Under the pieces are notes generated by a model. That model saw only the letters and a list, made by a program, of their open reading frames with translations. It did not search any database and was not told the origin of the DNA. DNA of 20,592 nt. Source: JAGGZI01 sp964399605 (GTDB lineage Archaea; Aenigmatarchaeota; Aenigmatarchaeia; PWEA01; JAGHBM01). Made by a program: the position numbers and the translations under genes. The stretch lies in contig CAYNRH010000012.1 in assembly GCA_964399605.1 (NCBI GenBank), positions 1 to 20,592 of the forward strand, written 5' to 3'. Position 1 is the first letter of the stretch. The number at the start of each line of letters is the position of its first letter. This document shows positions 1 to 8,325 of the stretch, one piece after another.

Positions 1-3
1 AAA

Positions 4-16
4 TTTTTTAAATAAA
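4..16 (+). promoter_or_regulatory. TATA-like promoter element of the DUF151 gene
   Basis: The window opens with an A/T run containing TTTTTTAAATAAA. It lies about 20-25 nt upstream of the ATG at 34, the usual distance of an archaeal TATA box from the start of a leaderless or nearly leaderless mRNA. The upstream context is cut by the window edge, so the BRE cannot be judged. Confidence 0.4.
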
Positions 17-33
17 GACAATAAATGATATTT

Positions 34-528
34 ATGGCAAAAAATAAGAGAGAAAAGGAGAATATAATATTTTTCACAGCTCTTGCATCAATAATTGTAG
101 CTTCTTTTCTTGTCTCCGGTGCATTTGAATATTTTAACCAACAGGAATATGTCAAGGCAGATGTTATAAAAATAGTTGAGAGTACAGTGATAATAGGAAA
201 CAATTGCACTGCTATAGTTGCGCAAACTTCTCCAGAAAGGGCACACTCAATAGAGCTCGGATTGGAAGGAAGAATGGAAATAAGGCCCAACACACACGAC
301 GTCTTTGTCGACGTTTTAAAGGAATTTAACATAAGCGTTGAAAGCGTGACAATGGACAGGTATGAGGATAAAATTTATTATGCGACGCTGAACCTTAGAA
401 GAGGGAGCGATGTTTTAAAGATAGATTTAAAGCCATCGGACGGAATAGCAATAGCCCTTAGAGCAAATGCTCCAATATACATAAACAAAAAATTACTTGA
501 AAAAATGGGGCAGAACATATGCAAATAA
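34..528 (+). CDS. Membrane-anchored DUF151 (bifunctional nuclease domain) protein
   Basis: The protein begins with a short basic stretch (MAKNKREKEN) and one hydrophobic segment at about residues 10-30, so it is probably anchored in the membrane with the rest outside. The C-terminal two thirds match the DUF151/BFN fold: RPNTHDVFVDVL, a YYATLNLRRG strand, then the family signature IDLKPSDGIAIALRANAPIYI. DUF151 proteins are usually cytosolic, and a plant member has been described as a nuclease; whether this copy has that activity is unknown. An in-frame ATG lies at 25, but the ATG at 34 gives the more natural basic N-terminus and fits the TATA box. It lies 42 nt upstream of the giant surface-protein gene, which has its own TATA-like box. 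The family call is secure; the extracytoplasmic location is inferred from the single N-terminal hydrophobic helix. Confidence 0.8.
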   Translation: MAKNKREKENIIFFTALASIIVASFLVSGAFEYFNQQEYVKADVIKIVESTVIIGNNCTAIVAQTSPERAHSIELGLEGRMEIRPNTHDVFVDVLKEFNISVESVTMDRYEDKIYYATLNLRRGSDVLKIDLKPSDGIAIALRANAPIYINKKLLEKMGQNICK

Positions 529-530
529 TG

Positions 531-565
531 TTTATAAATAAATTTGAGTAAATTGTTTTAAGGTG
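531..565 (+). promoter_or_regulatory. Promoter and GGTG ribosome binding site of the surface-protein gene
   Basis: TTTATAAATA at 531-540 is a good archaeal TATA box, placing transcription start near 560. An AAGGTG ribosome binding site follows at 560-565. GTG (565), ATG (568) and ATG (571) are in frame. The spacing favours 571 (5 nt after GGTG) or 568; GTG 565 overlaps the binding site and is unlikely to be the start. Confidence 0.55.
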
Positions 566-570
566 TGATG

Positions 571-3500
571 ATGAGAAAAATAATAGTATATCCTCTGTTT
601 TTGCTGTTGTTACTATCAATAATGTCAGGATTTATTTCAGGTTCATGGAGTTCTCCCAATGAAGCGTTTAATGTCACGCCAGACGGGGTTTATCTTAATT
701 GGACGAATTCCTATCAGGGTGATGTTGTTTTAGGAATGAATTCCTCTTATTCAGGTGTTTTGAGGGTGTGGAATAATTCAGCGGGAAGCTACAGACACTC
801 TGTGTTGCCAAACTATTCTCAACCACAGGGGAATTATCCGGATTATTGCGGCTTTAATCTCAACAGTTTTCTCTTATATGTGAAAAATTCTACAGGCAGT
901 TATACTTACAACACAACCAACCTGAGTGGCGGCGAGGAGACAACAATGACTCTTCTAAGCGGCAACAACGAAAGTTGCCCACCCGGAAGGTACTGGGGAT
1001 ACGTTAATATAACAAACTCCACAAATCCAAATGAATTTTATTCTTTGCCTCTTGAGATTAACATACCAATTTCTTCATCAAACGAGCTGAACACAACAAC
1101 AGGAATCGGATACTTCAAGGGAACTTTGCCAGCTTATGCTGATACATACCATTCTTATTATTTCAATACGTCATCTGTTCCCAATTCCACCGGCATAACT
1201 TTAAAATTGTCTTGGTCGGGTTCATCTGATGTTGATTTGTTTTTGTTTGACGAGAGCGGCAACTTAAAGGCGAAGAGCATAAACACTGGGCAATCTGAGT
1301 CCCTTAACTATCAATATCTTCCCGAAAATAAAATATGGGAAATAAGGCTTTACGGAAATTCTTCTTCTCCAATAAACTATCAGTCTTCGGGGCAAATTCT
1401 ATTTACTACACTCAATGCAACAAACGCCTCCAATCCTTCCCAACAAATATCAGCAATAGATTTTGGTAATATGAACACTTCTGATAGAAAGAGCGTTAAA
1501 ATAAAACTAAAAAATGAGGGGAGTTTGATTTTAAATTCCGTTTCACAAACACCAGAGCTATATCATACCCAGACTTTTTCAGATACAACACCAAGGAACT
1601 TCTCAATAAGGGTCCCAGATTTTATCACCAGAATAAAAGCAGAGGCTGTTTGGTCGAATGGCGCTAACTACACAATATCACTTTATAATTCAAACGACAC
1701 CCAAGTAGATTCATCTACAAATAAATATACAGATGCTGGCATAGCTGGTGCAGAAAAGGGAGAGTATGTGGAATATGACCCGTCAGGAATAGTTGGCCTT
1801 AGTGATGATGGATTATGGAAAATTGAAATAAAAAACAACACACCGACAACCGGTTCATACAACTTAACTGTAAAAGAGTGGGTTAACCCAACTGGCTGGG
1901 TATCCACCAACTATACAACAATGACTTTTAATTCTTCAGGACATGAAAACGATAGCAGTGTGGTTGACTTTAATTTCACTGTTCAAAATCTAACTTTAAG
2001 CGGAATATATAGAGGATTTCTTAAATATACAACTACCGAGGGTTCTGTTTTGAAAGTGCCTTTCGTAGTTAATGCTACAACACCTGAGCTTTTTGTAAAC
2101 AACACCTTTAAACAATCAACAGTTAACTTAAAAGATAATATAGGATTCAACAGAACTCTTGTTTTAAACATAACAATAAATAATACTGGAAACCGGAACA
2201 TTGTTTTTGGACAGGACTCAAACTCATCTTTTTTAAACCACTCATCAAATTATATGGAATTTTCCTATGATTATCCTCCCTCACTAGCGCCGGGTTCTTC
2301 TGATACATTAAATATAACAATAAACATAGATACAACAAAAACCGGAAATGTTGGGGGGCTGTATACGGGATGGATAAAATTAAACGACACGGATTCTCAT
2401 CCATATTCAACATTTACAATTACACTGCAGGTTAACTTAACCAGCGAAATGACACTATTTTTAAGAGAAATAACCACATCGGATAATGATAACTGGATAG
2501 AAGTCCCATCATCTGGTCAAAACTTTACAATTAAAGCAGAGTCTTTCTTTGCTAATGGAACAGAGGTGAAAGATTTGAATATAACAAATTTCGGTTCCGT
2601 TTATCTAAAGAATAAAAACTGCACAAGCTACAGAATGCCAGTTTCCGGATATCTTGGAGTGTCCGTATTTTCAAACCCAATATTTAAAGAGTCTGTTGAT
2701 GGCAGATACTGGATAAATGTTTCTATTCCCGGAAGCTCTACCAGACCCGGTGGTTACTATGATGTTTATTTGTCTGCTAATAGGACAGAGGGGGGAGCAA
2801 CACTTCTTGGCTCAACCCACAATGGAACATTGATAATAAACCAGAGTGCGCTTTACCTAGACACAGACGACAATAGCTTTACATTTGATGAAGGGACAAC
2901 TTCGGATGATGATTTTAATTTAACTGTCGTCAATTATGGGCCACTAGAGGCAAAAGGAACATTAACTCTCGACGGCTCCGATGACGATGACTGTGATTAT
3001 GCTGATATAGATGCGAAAAGTTACAAAACAGGATGTGCTGTATCTAAAACAAGCGATCATTTTGAAATATCTGTTGGAGAAGGGAAAACATGTTGGTTTA
3101 CATGGAAACTTAGTGCGGACAACACCACTGCAGACAAGACTTGCACGGCAAAAATAACCACAGATGATCCAAGATTTAATAACATATCTGTTACACTACA
3201 CATAGAGGAAATACCAGAAAACGATGAAAATTCTGATTCAGAATCCAACAACAATAATGACAACACCGATAGTAGCCAGGAAGAAACAAAAATAGAGATA
3301 ATAGAATACCCCTCTTCTTTGGAAATAGTTCAGGGAGAAACTGGAAACTTTACAATAAATGTAGAAAATCCCGGAAATACAGATCAAGACAATTTAAAAC
3401 TGACTATAACAGGTATACCAGAAACGTGGTATTCTTTTTCGCCGTCAGATTTAGACTTAGATTCTCTAACAGAGGGGAATTTTGATGTTAATATAACGCC

Positions 3501-4122
3501 ATCAAAAAGTGCTCCTGTGAAGACTTATAACTTAACATTTAAGGTCAGCAACAGCAATGTTGACGTTTCAAAAACATCCAAGTTGAAGGTTTTGCCATCA
3601 GAGGAAGAGAAAGCAAAAGTAAATGATACCTATGAAAAATATATTGGGAATTTAACATTGCTGGAGAAAAAAATGGAGGAGCTTGTGTCAAACAATATGA
3701 ATGTAACAGAGCTAAACAAGACATTGGAGCAAATAAAAAACAAATTAGATTCTGTTAACAGTTCAATAAGCAGTGGAGATTATTTCACAGCAGACCAGAT
3801 TCTCGGTGAAATAGAATCTTTGTTAATACAGGCAGAAAACCTTTCCGAGTCGTCTGTTCTCAAAACAACATCAGCACTTCCATTGGATGTATCAAAATAT
3901 ATCTGGATAATAGTTGGCGTGATATCAATAGCGATAGTTGGATTTTTGGTGTATTTATTACTTCCGCCAAAGGAAGAGTACCGGCTTAAAAGCTATGGGT
4001 CTAAAAAACATATAAAATATGTGTCTCCATCATCATCAGAAACTATAGATAAAAAAATTAAAAAGATAGTGAAGTCATCTATCAGAAAGATAAAAAATAT
4101 TTTTGGAAGAGGTAAAAAATAA
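571..4122 (+). CDS. Giant N-glycosylation-rich surface protein with PPC-like, NEW3-like and coiled-coil regions and C-terminal anchor
   Basis: This protein of about 1180 aa has a Sec signal peptide (basic start, LFLLLLLSIMSGFISG). Very many N-x-S/T sequons suggest a heavily N-glycosylated cell-surface protein. Approximate regions: a beta-rich N-terminus; a PPC-like domain at 173-280 (SDVDLFLFDESGNL, then IWEIRLYG); a second PPC-like domain at 343-440; further CARDB-like beta domains; a Cys pair region near 805-865; an acidic Asn/Ser linker at 881-912; a NEW3-like domain at 913-1010; a coiled coil at about 1013-1096; one transmembrane helix at 1111-1135; and a strongly basic 50-residue cytoplasmic tail. 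The layout suggests a stalk lifting beta domains away from the membrane, for adhesion or as a surface-layer part. No catalytic motif is visible. The next gene follows immediately and encodes a polytopic membrane protein, so the two may form a complex. Domain names are by pattern; the surface location and anchor are clear. Confidence 0.85.
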   Translation: MRKIIVYPLFLLLLLSIMSGFISGSWSSPNEAFNVTPDGVYLNWTNSYQGDVVLGMNSSYSGVLRVWNNSAGSYRHSVLPNYSQPQGNYPDYCGFNLNSFLLYVKNSTGSYTYNTTNLSGGEETTMTLLSGNNESCPPGRYWGYVNITNSTNPNEFYSLPLEINIPISSSNELNTTTGIGYFKGTLPAYADTYHSYYFNTSSVPNSTGITLKLSWSGSSDVDLFLFDESGNLKAKSINTGQSESLNYQYLPENKIWEIRLYGNSSSPINYQSSGQILFTTLNATNASNPSQQISAIDFGNMNTSDRKSVKIKLKNEGSLILNSVSQTPELYHTQTFSDTTPRNFSIRVPDFITRIKAEAVWSNGANYTISLYNSNDTQVDSSTNKYTDAGIAGAEKGEYVEYDPSGIVGLSDDGLWKIEIKNNTPTTGSYNLTVKEWVNPTGWVSTNYTTMTFNSSGHENDSSVVDFNFTVQNLTLSGIYRGFLKYTTTEGSVLKVPFVVNATTPELFVNNTFKQSTVNLKDNIGFNRTLVLNITINNTGNRNIVFGQDSNSSFLNHSSNYMEFSYDYPPSLAPGSSDTLNITINIDTTKTGNVGGLYTGWIKLNDTDSHPYSTFTITLQVNLTSEMTLFLREITTSDNDNWIEVPSSGQNFTIKAESFFANGTEVKDLNITNFGSVYLKNKNCTSYRMPVSGYLGVSVFSNPIFKESVDGRYWINVSIPGSSTRPGGYYDVYLSANRTEGGATLLGSTHNGTLIINQSALYLDTDDNSFTFDEGTTSDDDFNLTVVNYGPLEAKGTLTLDGSDDDDCDYADIDAKSYKTGCAVSKTSDHFEISVGEGKTCWFTWKLSADNTTADKTCTAKITTDDPRFNNISVTLHIEEIPENDENSDSESNNNNDNTDSSQEETKIEIIEYPSSLEIVQGETGNFTINVENPGNTDQDNLKLTITGIPETWYSFSPSDLDLDSLTEGNFDVNITPSKSAPVKTYNLTFKVSNSNVDVSKTSKLKVLPSEEEKAKVNDTYEKYIGNLTLLEKKMEELVSNNMNVTELNKTLEQIKNKLDSVNSSISSGDYFTADQILGEIESLLIQAENLSESSVLKTTSALPLDVSKYIWIIVGVISIAIVGFLVYLLLPPKEEYRLKSYGSKKHIKYVSPSSSETIDKKIKKIVKSSIRKIKNIFGRGKK

Positions 4123-4123
4123 A

Positions 4124-4999
4124 ATGAAAATTGATAAGAGGGATTTGTTGATTGGCTTAACAGTTTCAATTTTCGTATTAATGTCATTTATATTTTTCAA
4201 ATTTTTTTCTGTTTCTTCAGGAAAAATATTGTTGTATCCCATAAAGATGCCGATGGAATTTATAAATCTTACAACAAATTATGGAGTCTTATATACGGTT
4301 AAGTTTTTCTTATTGGACTTCTTGTCTTTTTTGGCACCCTTTATTCCGTTGACTATTGCATTTTCATTTCTTTCATTATATGGCGCCAAATTTGGTGAAA
4401 ATAAAAAACTTGGTGTTGTTTCAACAGCAGTACCTGTTGTCATAGGATTGTTTTTTGTTGGAATGTCCTTGACTTCAATTCTTTTTTCTCTTGGTGTGTT
4501 TTTTTCAGGAATGCTTTCAACCGGATTCTCTGAAATGTATTCAAAGGAATTGAAAAAATGGAGAAATTTTAGGGTAGGCTCGCATACAGTCGGAAAATGT
4601 TTTTTAATAATTAATGTTTTCTTACTTTTTGGATTATTTTTGACATCTTTTTTAAATTTGGATTACTACACGGACTCATATAAGTCTGGAACAAAATCAA
4701 TGATAACCGGGTTTATGCCTGATATGAGCAGTGATTTAATCCAGATGGAAGGTTATGAAAATATGCCAGACGAGCAAAGACAAATACTTGAACAGCAGTA
4801 TCAGGAACAGTTGAATGAACAAAAAGATTTTATGAACAACAAGATAGACGAACTTTTAAATTCAGATAAGATGATGGCACTGTTTTATTTTTCAATACTG
4901 CTGATGCCTTTTTTTGTGTTTGGCATTCTTGAGCTTCTAAGAAATCTGGTTTTTTCTCTTCTTGGGGGATTAATAACCAAGATGGGTTTGATGTTATAG
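4124..4999 (+). CDS. Polytopic membrane protein of unknown function
   Basis: I do not recognise a family. The 291-aa product has about five to six hydrophobic segments: one near the N-terminus, a long pair around residues 60-90, one or two around 95-130, one around 160-180, and a C-terminal pair. Between the last groups sits a Gln/Glu/Met-rich hydrophilic loop of about 65 residues (MPDEQRQILEQQYQEQLNEQ), probably helical. The start is placed at ATG 4124 because GAAGAGGT at 4106-4113 is a suitable ribosome binding site and the preceding stop codon is at 4120-4122. An upstream TTG at 4103 would lie inside the surface-protein gene. The 1-nt gap implies co-transcription and perhaps translational coupling with the surface protein, so a role in its assembly or anchoring is plausible but unproven. 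It ends 4 nt from a convergent gene. Confidence 0.75.
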   Translation: MKIDKRDLLIGLTVSIFVLMSFIFFKFFSVSSGKILLYPIKMPMEFINLTTNYGVLYTVKFFLLDFLSFLAPFIPLTIAFSFLSLYGAKFGENKKLGVVSTAVPVVIGLFFVGMSLTSILFSLGVFFSGMLSTGFSEMYSKELKKWRNFRVGSHTVGKCFLIINVFLLFGLFLTSFLNLDYYTDSYKSGTKSMITGFMPDMSSDLIQMEGYENMPDEQRQILEQQYQEQLNEQKDFMNNKIDELLNSDKMMALFYFSILLMPFFVFGILELLRNLVFSLLGGLITKMGLML

Positions 5000-5003
5000 A
5001 AAA

Positions 5004-5330
5004 CTAATTAAGATTGTCAATAAACCCCTCTTTTCTTAACATTTTGCATATACCGCACAATTCAGATATAACATCATCGTTGCTGATCTCTTTTCTTGCT
5101 ATTGATGTGGATATCTCAGATATTTTTTTGTTTATATATTCATTTTTCAGAAAATTTACTTTATTTCCCCTAAGGTGTTTTTTATATTGTGATATTGCCG
5201 GTTGTGTCATATCAAGCATTTTTGCGACTTCCTTCTGCGTGAATTTATGAACTTCTATTAAATCTCTTGCTATGAGTGCCCTTAGTGCAGGAAGTATAAA
5301 TTTTACTACATTTTCACATGGCGGCTTCAT
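5004..5330 (-). CDS. Small HTH transcriptional regulator with Cys and CxxC (COG2522/ThiR-type HTH)
   Basis: The 108-aa protein has an N-terminal helix-turn-helix of the type found in archaeal COG2522 proteins and in the DNA-binding part of ThiR-like regulators: PCENVVKFILPALRALIA, then FTQKEVAKMLDMTQPAISQY at about residues 30-49. The C-terminal part carries ELCGICKMLR, giving a CxxC pair (C92, C95) plus the single Cys at position 5. Three conserved-looking cysteines in so small a regulator suggest metal, Fe-S or redox sensing; that is inference. The target is unknown. It lies 47 nt downstream of the ABC permease gene on the same strand but has its own TATA-like box, so it may be transcribed alone or by read-through. 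It is convergent with the membrane-protein gene, with a 4-nt gap. Confidence 0.8.
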   Translation of the reverse strand: MKPPCENVVKFILPALRALIARDLIEVHKFTQKEVAKMLDMTQPAISQYKKHLRGNKVNFLKNEYINKKISEISTSIARKEISNDDVISELCGICKMLRKEGFIDNLN

Positions 5331-5353
5331 ATAGATATTTTATATGATGAACA

Positions 5354-5373
5354 ATTTAAATATAACGGTGTTA
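5354..5373 (-). promoter_or_regulatory. Promoter of the HTH/CxxC regulator with small inverted repeat
   Basis: Read on the minus strand, TATATTTAAAT (5354-5364) is a TATA-like box about 24-30 nt upstream of the ATG at 5330, predicting a leaderless or nearly leaderless mRNA. Just upstream, TAAC-GGT-GTTA (5363-5373) is a short inverted repeat touching the BRE side, a possible operator. Confidence 0.35.
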
Positions 5374-5377
5374 ACAT

Positions 5378-6580
5378 TTATTCATATCTCAATGCTTCAA
5401 CAGGATCCAGCTTTGATGCTCTTATTGCAGGATAAACACCGGATATGGTTCCGACAAGAATAGAGAAACCCAAAGAACCAAGAAATATTAGTGGAGAAAA
5501 TGTTATTTTCATCGTTATCCCCACCATGCTTCCAATTATATTGGCTATAATAACTGAACCGCCAAATCCTAACAAAAATCCAATTAATCCGCCTACAAGG
5601 CCAACAACCGCGGCTTCACCCAAAAACAAAATGAGAACAATTTTGTTTGTTGCACCGGTGGCTTTCATAACACCTATTTCTTTAGTTCTTTCCATGACAG
5701 TCATCAGCATTATGTTCATTATTCCTATCCCACCAACAATGAGTGATATTGCGGCTATTCCAATGAATAAATAGTTTATTAAAGATAATATTTTTGTGGC
5801 AGTTTCAAGTATGTCCCCAAATGACTGTACCTTGAAATCTTCTACTCCCCTGTAGTCTTTTAGTTCATCTTTTATGTTATCTGCTACTTCATCAACATTT
5901 GCATCATCTTTTGCATCAACAAATATCATAGAAACTTCATTGGTGTTGTTAAAAATTTCTTTGGCTGCGTCTATTGGAACAATAATTGACATGTCATCCA
6001 TTGGGTTTCCAATTTTTTTCAGAATACCTACAATCTTAAAGGTTTTTCCGTTTATTTTCAGTCTGTCTCTGACTTTTAATTTCTTGTCAAAAAGTTTGCT
6101 TTTTGCCAAATTCCCAATTACAACAGAATATTTATCATTGCTTTCAATGTCTCTTCCCTCTTCTATTTCATATCCCTTCATTTTTTCGTATAGTTCTTTT
6201 GTTTCATCCACAGGCGTGCCGTATATCATGCCATACGATTCTTCCTTCCCAAAAGCTAAACTTACAGTTCTTCCAATGATTCCAAATGCAATATCAACTC
6301 CGCGAACTCTTTTGACAATATCCACATCATCTTCTGTTAATTTTTCTGTACCGAAGGCTGCTCCAGAGAATCCTGCAGATGTTGGTGCGCCAGGGGTTAT
6401 TATTATTTTGTCTGTACCCATTTGTTCAAACTGTTCTTCCACGGAACTTTGGAGCCCGCTGCCGAGTGATATCATTGAAACTATTGCAGCAATTCCTATA
6501 ACTATCCCCAAAAGCGTTAGGGCTGTCCTGAGTTTTTGATAGGAAAGGTTTCTGATTATAATTTTCAAAAGTTCTGACAT
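5378..6580 (-). CDS. ABC transporter permease, MacB/FtsX family
   Basis: This is a 400-aa MacB-type permease. It has an N-terminal helix (about 17-40, LTLLGIVIGIAAIVSMISLG), then an extracytoplasmic MacB_PCD domain of about 220 residues with the usual start (EEQFEQMGTDKIIITPG). The C-terminal FtsX domain has three helices, beginning at about residue 270 (ISLIVGGIGIMNIMLM) and ending in the family tail GVYPAIRASKLDPVEALRYE. The coupling segment MERTKEIGVMKATGA, which contacts the ATPase, is intact. In this family ATP hydrolysis inside the cell drives movements of the outer domain (mechanotransmission) to push out peptides, lipoproteins or drugs. The start ATG follows a good ribosome binding site (GGTGA, 6-7 nt upstream). 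It is the last gene of the regulator-ATPase-CARDB-permease operon. The substrate cannot be read from the sequence. Confidence 0.93.
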   Translation of the reverse strand: MSELLKIIIRNLSYQKLRTALTLLGIVIGIAAIVSMISLGSGLQSSVEEQFEQMGTDKIIITPGAPTSAGFSGAAFGTEKLTEDDVDIVKRVRGVDIAFGIIGRTVSLAFGKEESYGMIYGTPVDETKELYEKMKGYEIEEGRDIESNDKYSVVIGNLAKSKLFDKKLKVRDRLKINGKTFKIVGILKKIGNPMDDMSIIVPIDAAKEIFNNTNEVSMIFVDAKDDANVDEVADNIKDELKDYRGVEDFKVQSFGDILETATKILSLINYLFIGIAAISLIVGGIGIMNIMLMTVMERTKEIGVMKATGATNKIVLILFLGEAAVVGLVGGLIGFLLGFGGSVIIANIIGSMVGITMKITFSPLIFLGSLGFSILVGTISGVYPAIRASKLDPVEALRYE

Positions 6581-6583
6581 GTT

Positions 6584-6694
6584 TTATTCACCAATTTTTT
6601 GACATATTTGGAAATAATTTTCTTTATATATTTTAAGCGGGACAAACGAAAGCGGCATTATCATCAACGTAGGCAGAACAATCAATATAAACAT
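6584..6694 (-). CDS. Possible 36-aa hydrophobic small protein between CARDB protein and permease
   Basis: On the minus strand an ATG at 6694 opens a 36-codon frame ending with TAA at 6584, three nt before the permease ATG. The peptide starts with a hydrophobic stretch (MFILIVLPTLMIMPLSFVPL) followed by a polar, Lys-containing tail, so it could be one short membrane helix. GGAG lies only 2-5 nt upstream of the ATG, closer than ideal. The frame is open for a further nine codons upstream, so another start or a remnant of a longer gene is possible. Its stop overlaps the permease ribosome-binding region, a layout that could couple translation. No family is recognised. Confidence 0.3.
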   Translation of the reverse strand: MFILIVLPTLMIMPLSFVPLKIYKENYFQICQKIGE

Positions 6695-6733
6695 ATCTCC
6701 AGGGCAGTGTGATGTTTTTTCTCATCAAACCAC

Positions 6734-7627
6734 TTATTTTTTCTTAATATGGGCGGCTTTTTTTGTCCATGGTATTATAAAGTACTTTAGTGCAGCCAAT
6801 ATTATAATTATGTAAATCAGATACATGTACCATGGAGTCCGTGGTGTTAATTCCTTTATGGCTTCTTCCTTTGGATGAATTTGTATGTAAACAGTTCCGT
6901 TTGTCTCAACTTTTTTGTAATCCTCGTCTTTATAGTAAGATTTTATGTATACAGGATATCTTCCTGGCTGTACGTCATCATTTATTTTTAATTCAAATTT
7001 TACAGAGTCGAAATCATCTGCGTCAAGAGTTCCAACAAATATCTTGTTTACTGGTATCGTTGCTATGGGACACTCTGCTTCAGTTATTGTATAGTATGCT
7101 GAACCAGGTGCGGTGTTTGCAAGGTCAACTGTCAATGTTGTTTTTCCGCCGGGGTATGGCACGGGGTCTGTACTAACAAAAAGTGGCGTCAGTTCAGCCT
7201 TGTTTGGTGCCTTATTCACATATATTTCGGATTTTTTCTCTATCCAGTTACCATCTTCTATCTTATATCTAATTTTAATTTCGTTCCATCCATCCACAGC
7301 GTCTTTGTCTACCCTGACTTTATACTGGAGCACTATTGTGAAGAGTCCAGGTATGCTTGAATATTCTCTTGTTGCGTTTTCGTTTGAATCAAGTGAGAAG
7401 GGATACTCCGGCTCAAGTTCAAATGTTACATCTTTTGCTTCATTTGTTCCAGTGTTGTAAACTTCAACCCACAACGTCATATATTCTCCAGGCTCTGCTG
7501 GATACGGGTCATATTTCAGCAAGTTTATTGTAAAACTTGGTGTTTCCCGGGGTGCATAATAAGTTCCCAGAACCATACCCGGGACTAATAAAAACACTAA
7601 AAATATTGCTAATACACTAAATTTCAT
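6734..7627 (-). CDS. Secreted, C-terminally anchored CARDB/COG1361-like protein of the ABC operon
   Basis: The 297-aa product has a Sec signal peptide (MKFSVLAIFLVFLLVPGMVLG). Two immunoglobulin-like beta domains follow: about 30-135 (FTINLLKYDPYPAEPGEYMTL, the CARDB-type 'more room to breathe' pattern) and about 145-250 (PLFVSTDPVPYPGGKTTLTV). A membrane helix at about 266-284 and a short basic cytoplasmic tail (KKAAHIKKK) end the protein. It resembles archaeal COG1361 S-layer-like proteins found next to MacB-type transporters. Its ATG overlaps the ATPase stop (ATGA), so translation is coupled. I infer that it stands outside the cell beside the permease, taking the place that the periplasmic adaptor MacA has in bacteria. 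No enzymatic motif is seen. Confidence 0.85.
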   Translation of the reverse strand: MKFSVLAIFLVFLLVPGMVLGTYYAPRETPSFTINLLKYDPYPAEPGEYMTLWVEVYNTGTNEAKDVTFELEPEYPFSLDSNENATREYSSIPGLFTIVLQYKVRVDKDAVDGWNEIKIRYKIEDGNWIEKKSEIYVNKAPNKAELTPLFVSTDPVPYPGGKTTLTVDLANTAPGSAYYTITEAECPIATIPVNKIFVGTLDADDFDSVKFELKINDDVQPGRYPVYIKSYYKDEDYKKVETNGTVYIQIHPKEEAIKELTPRTPWYMYLIYIIIILAALKYFIIPWTKKAAHIKKK

Positions 7628-8310
7628 TTCATCGCCTCCATTTTTTCAATTTTTCCATCTTTTATATAAATTCTTTTTTTTGTGGGTTTTGCAATACTAA
7701 GGTCATGTGTGACCAGTATAACTGTTCTTCCCTCTTTGTATAAATTTTCAAATATGTTTAATATTTCCTTTCCTGCTTTTGAATCTAAATTCCCTGTGGG
7801 TTCATCGCCAACGATTATGGATGGATTGTTTGCAAGTGCCCTTGCTATTGCAACCCGTTGGCGCTCACCGCCACTCATTTCTGATGGTTTATGTTTTATT
7901 CTTTTTTCAAGCCCGACTGCTTTCAAGACCTCTTTGGCTCTTTTTTTTCTTTCATTCTCTGGCTTGCCAATAAACCACATCGGTAGCATAACATTTTCCA
8001 GTGCAGTTAATCTTTGTATCAAGTTGAATGTCTGGAACACAAATCCTATTTTTCTACCTCTTATGTAAGCCAGCTCATCATCATTCATTTTTGAAGTATC
8101 CTTTCCGTCTATGAAAACTTTTCCTTCTGTGGGCCTGCTAAGGCAGCACATGACATCCAGTAATGTGGATTTTCCTGAGCCACTCGGCCCTATTATGCTT
8201 ATGAACTCGTTTTTGTCGATTTTTAAGCTGACGCCATCAAGTGCCCTGACCTCTACTTGACCCATCTTGTATATCTTTTTTGCGTTTCTAAGCTCAATGA
8301 TGGGTTTCAT
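7624..8310 (-). CDS. ABC transporter ATP-binding protein, MacB/LolD type
   Basis: The 228-aa nucleotide-binding subunit has a complete motif set: Walker A GPSGSGKST (41-49), Q-loop Q93 in FVFQTFNLI, signature MSGGERQRVAIARAL (from 145), Walker B IIVGDEPTGNLDS (about 165-177), and the switch His in LVTHD (H202). The PTGNLDS D-loop and the short length are typical of the LolD/MacB/FtsE group that works with FtsX-type permeases, matching the permease three genes on. The segment after Walker A (DVMCCLSRPTEG) has two adjacent Cys where the family usually has Gly or small residues, a minor oddity. The gene starts 15 nt after the regulator, with GGTGTGAG just upstream of its ATG, and its stop overlaps the next start. 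Confidence 0.95.
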   Translation of the reverse strand: MKPIIELRNAKKIYKMGQVEVRALDGVSLKIDKNEFISIIGPSGSGKSTLLDVMCCLSRPTEGKVFIDGKDTSKMNDDELAYIRGRKIGFVFQTFNLIQRLTALENVMLPMWFIGKPENERKKRAKEVLKAVGLEKRIKHKPSEMSGGERQRVAIARALANNPSIIVGDEPTGNLDSKAGKEILNIFENLYKEGRTVILVTHDLSIAKPTKKRIYIKDGKIEKMEAMK

Positions 8311-8325
8311 TTCTCACACCTTTAA

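Noticed and set aside
5874..6539. 221-codon plus-strand frame opposite the ABC permease
   Set aside because: It is antisense to a well-defined MacB-type permease, rich in Ser, Ile and Phe as complementary frames of such genes are, and matches no domain.
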